Of a stretch of 16,850 bases of DNA, positions 16,633-16,850 are shown piece after piece. Source of the stretch: Methanobrevibacter sp. UBA412 (GTDB lineage Archaea > Methanobacteriota > Methanobacteria > Methanobacteriales > Methanobacteriaceae). A program made the position numbers and the translations under genes. The stretch's first letter is position 1. Every line of letters begins with the position of its first letter. The stretch covers positions 446-17,295 of the forward strand of contig DAGJ01000006.1 in the NCBI GenBank assembly GCA_002495685.1. Reading direction: 5' to 3'. A model generated the notes under the pieces. The model was not told the DNA's origin. It searched no databases and saw only the letters and a program-made list of their open reading frames with translations.

Positions 16633-16850
16633 CTTTGAGATTAAATACAAAAATTAAAATATCTTTCAATATATTTATTATTTTTTTAAGATTCTTTTGA
16701 TTTAAGCCTTATATTGGCTCTGTCAAAAACTTAGTTGATTTTATTTTTTGAAATATTTTGTCTCATAATTTTTTTAAGCTTTGTTATGGCTTTAATTATG
16801 ATTTAGAAATAGTAAATTTGATATATTAAGTGGAGCTAATATATTTATAT

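Larger units (their letters stand above)
16493..16850. other. AT-rich non-coding end of the window
   Basis: I see no supportable gene in these 358 bases; the longest ATG-initiated reading noticed, from 16554, is only about 16 codons. The region holds the helicase promoter, a perfect 8-bp hairpin (16609-16632), T-runs near 16680-16687 and 16768-16775, and a GGCTCTGTCAAAAACTTAG stretch at 16716 that resembles an insertion-sequence end but has no partner in view. Confidence 0.6.

Overview
The window looks like archaeal chromosome from the order Methanobacteriales, most plausibly a Methanosphaera-like gut methanogen. The base composition is extremely AT-rich, with T-run terminators and TATA-like promoter elements. 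Two large Asn/Thr/Ser-rich secreted adhesin-like proteins (ALPs) flank a cluster of soluble PAS-type histidine kinases (HKs). A Rad3/XPD-type Fe-S helicase and a PRiA4_ORF3-family protein follow. The genus is inferred from composition and gene content; no marker gene here settles it.

Layout: (1) 1-251, AT-rich upstream region of an ALP gene. (2) 252-2500, ALP1, with a signal peptide, five repeats of about 91 residues and a two-domain C-terminal module; it is broken by four single-base frameshifts and one nonsense codon. (3) 2669-10165, four tandem same-strand paralogous kinases (HK1-HK4) of about 620 residues, each with three PAS-like domains, a HisKA_2 region and a HATPase_c domain, overlapping or nearly abutting like an operon. 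HK1 and HK3 are open but have degenerate H-boxes. HK2 and HK4 have canonical H-boxes but each carries one frameshift. (4) 10346-13671, ALP2, with a signal peptide, a beta-helix of about 20 GGAI-type repeats and the same C-terminal module as ALP1; it has one frameshift about 58 codons in. (5) 13738-14445 (minus), an intact PRiA4_ORF3-family protein bracketed by a 35-bp direct repeat. (6) 14648-16492 (minus), an intact Rad3/XPD/DinG-like helicase with an added N-terminal zinc knuckle. (7) 16493-16850, non-coding.

How it may work together: the kinases have no membrane segments, so they should sense cytoplasmic signals through PAS domains. No response regulator or DNA-binding protein is encoded here, so their output must lie elsewhere. 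Their position between two surface-protein genes sharing a C-terminal module suggests, by inference only, a surface-adaptation locus. Seven frameshifts and one nonsense codon all fall between 252 and 10549, while the minus-strand genes are intact. This is either real decay or switching of an accessory locus, or indel error in the assembly; reads would decide.
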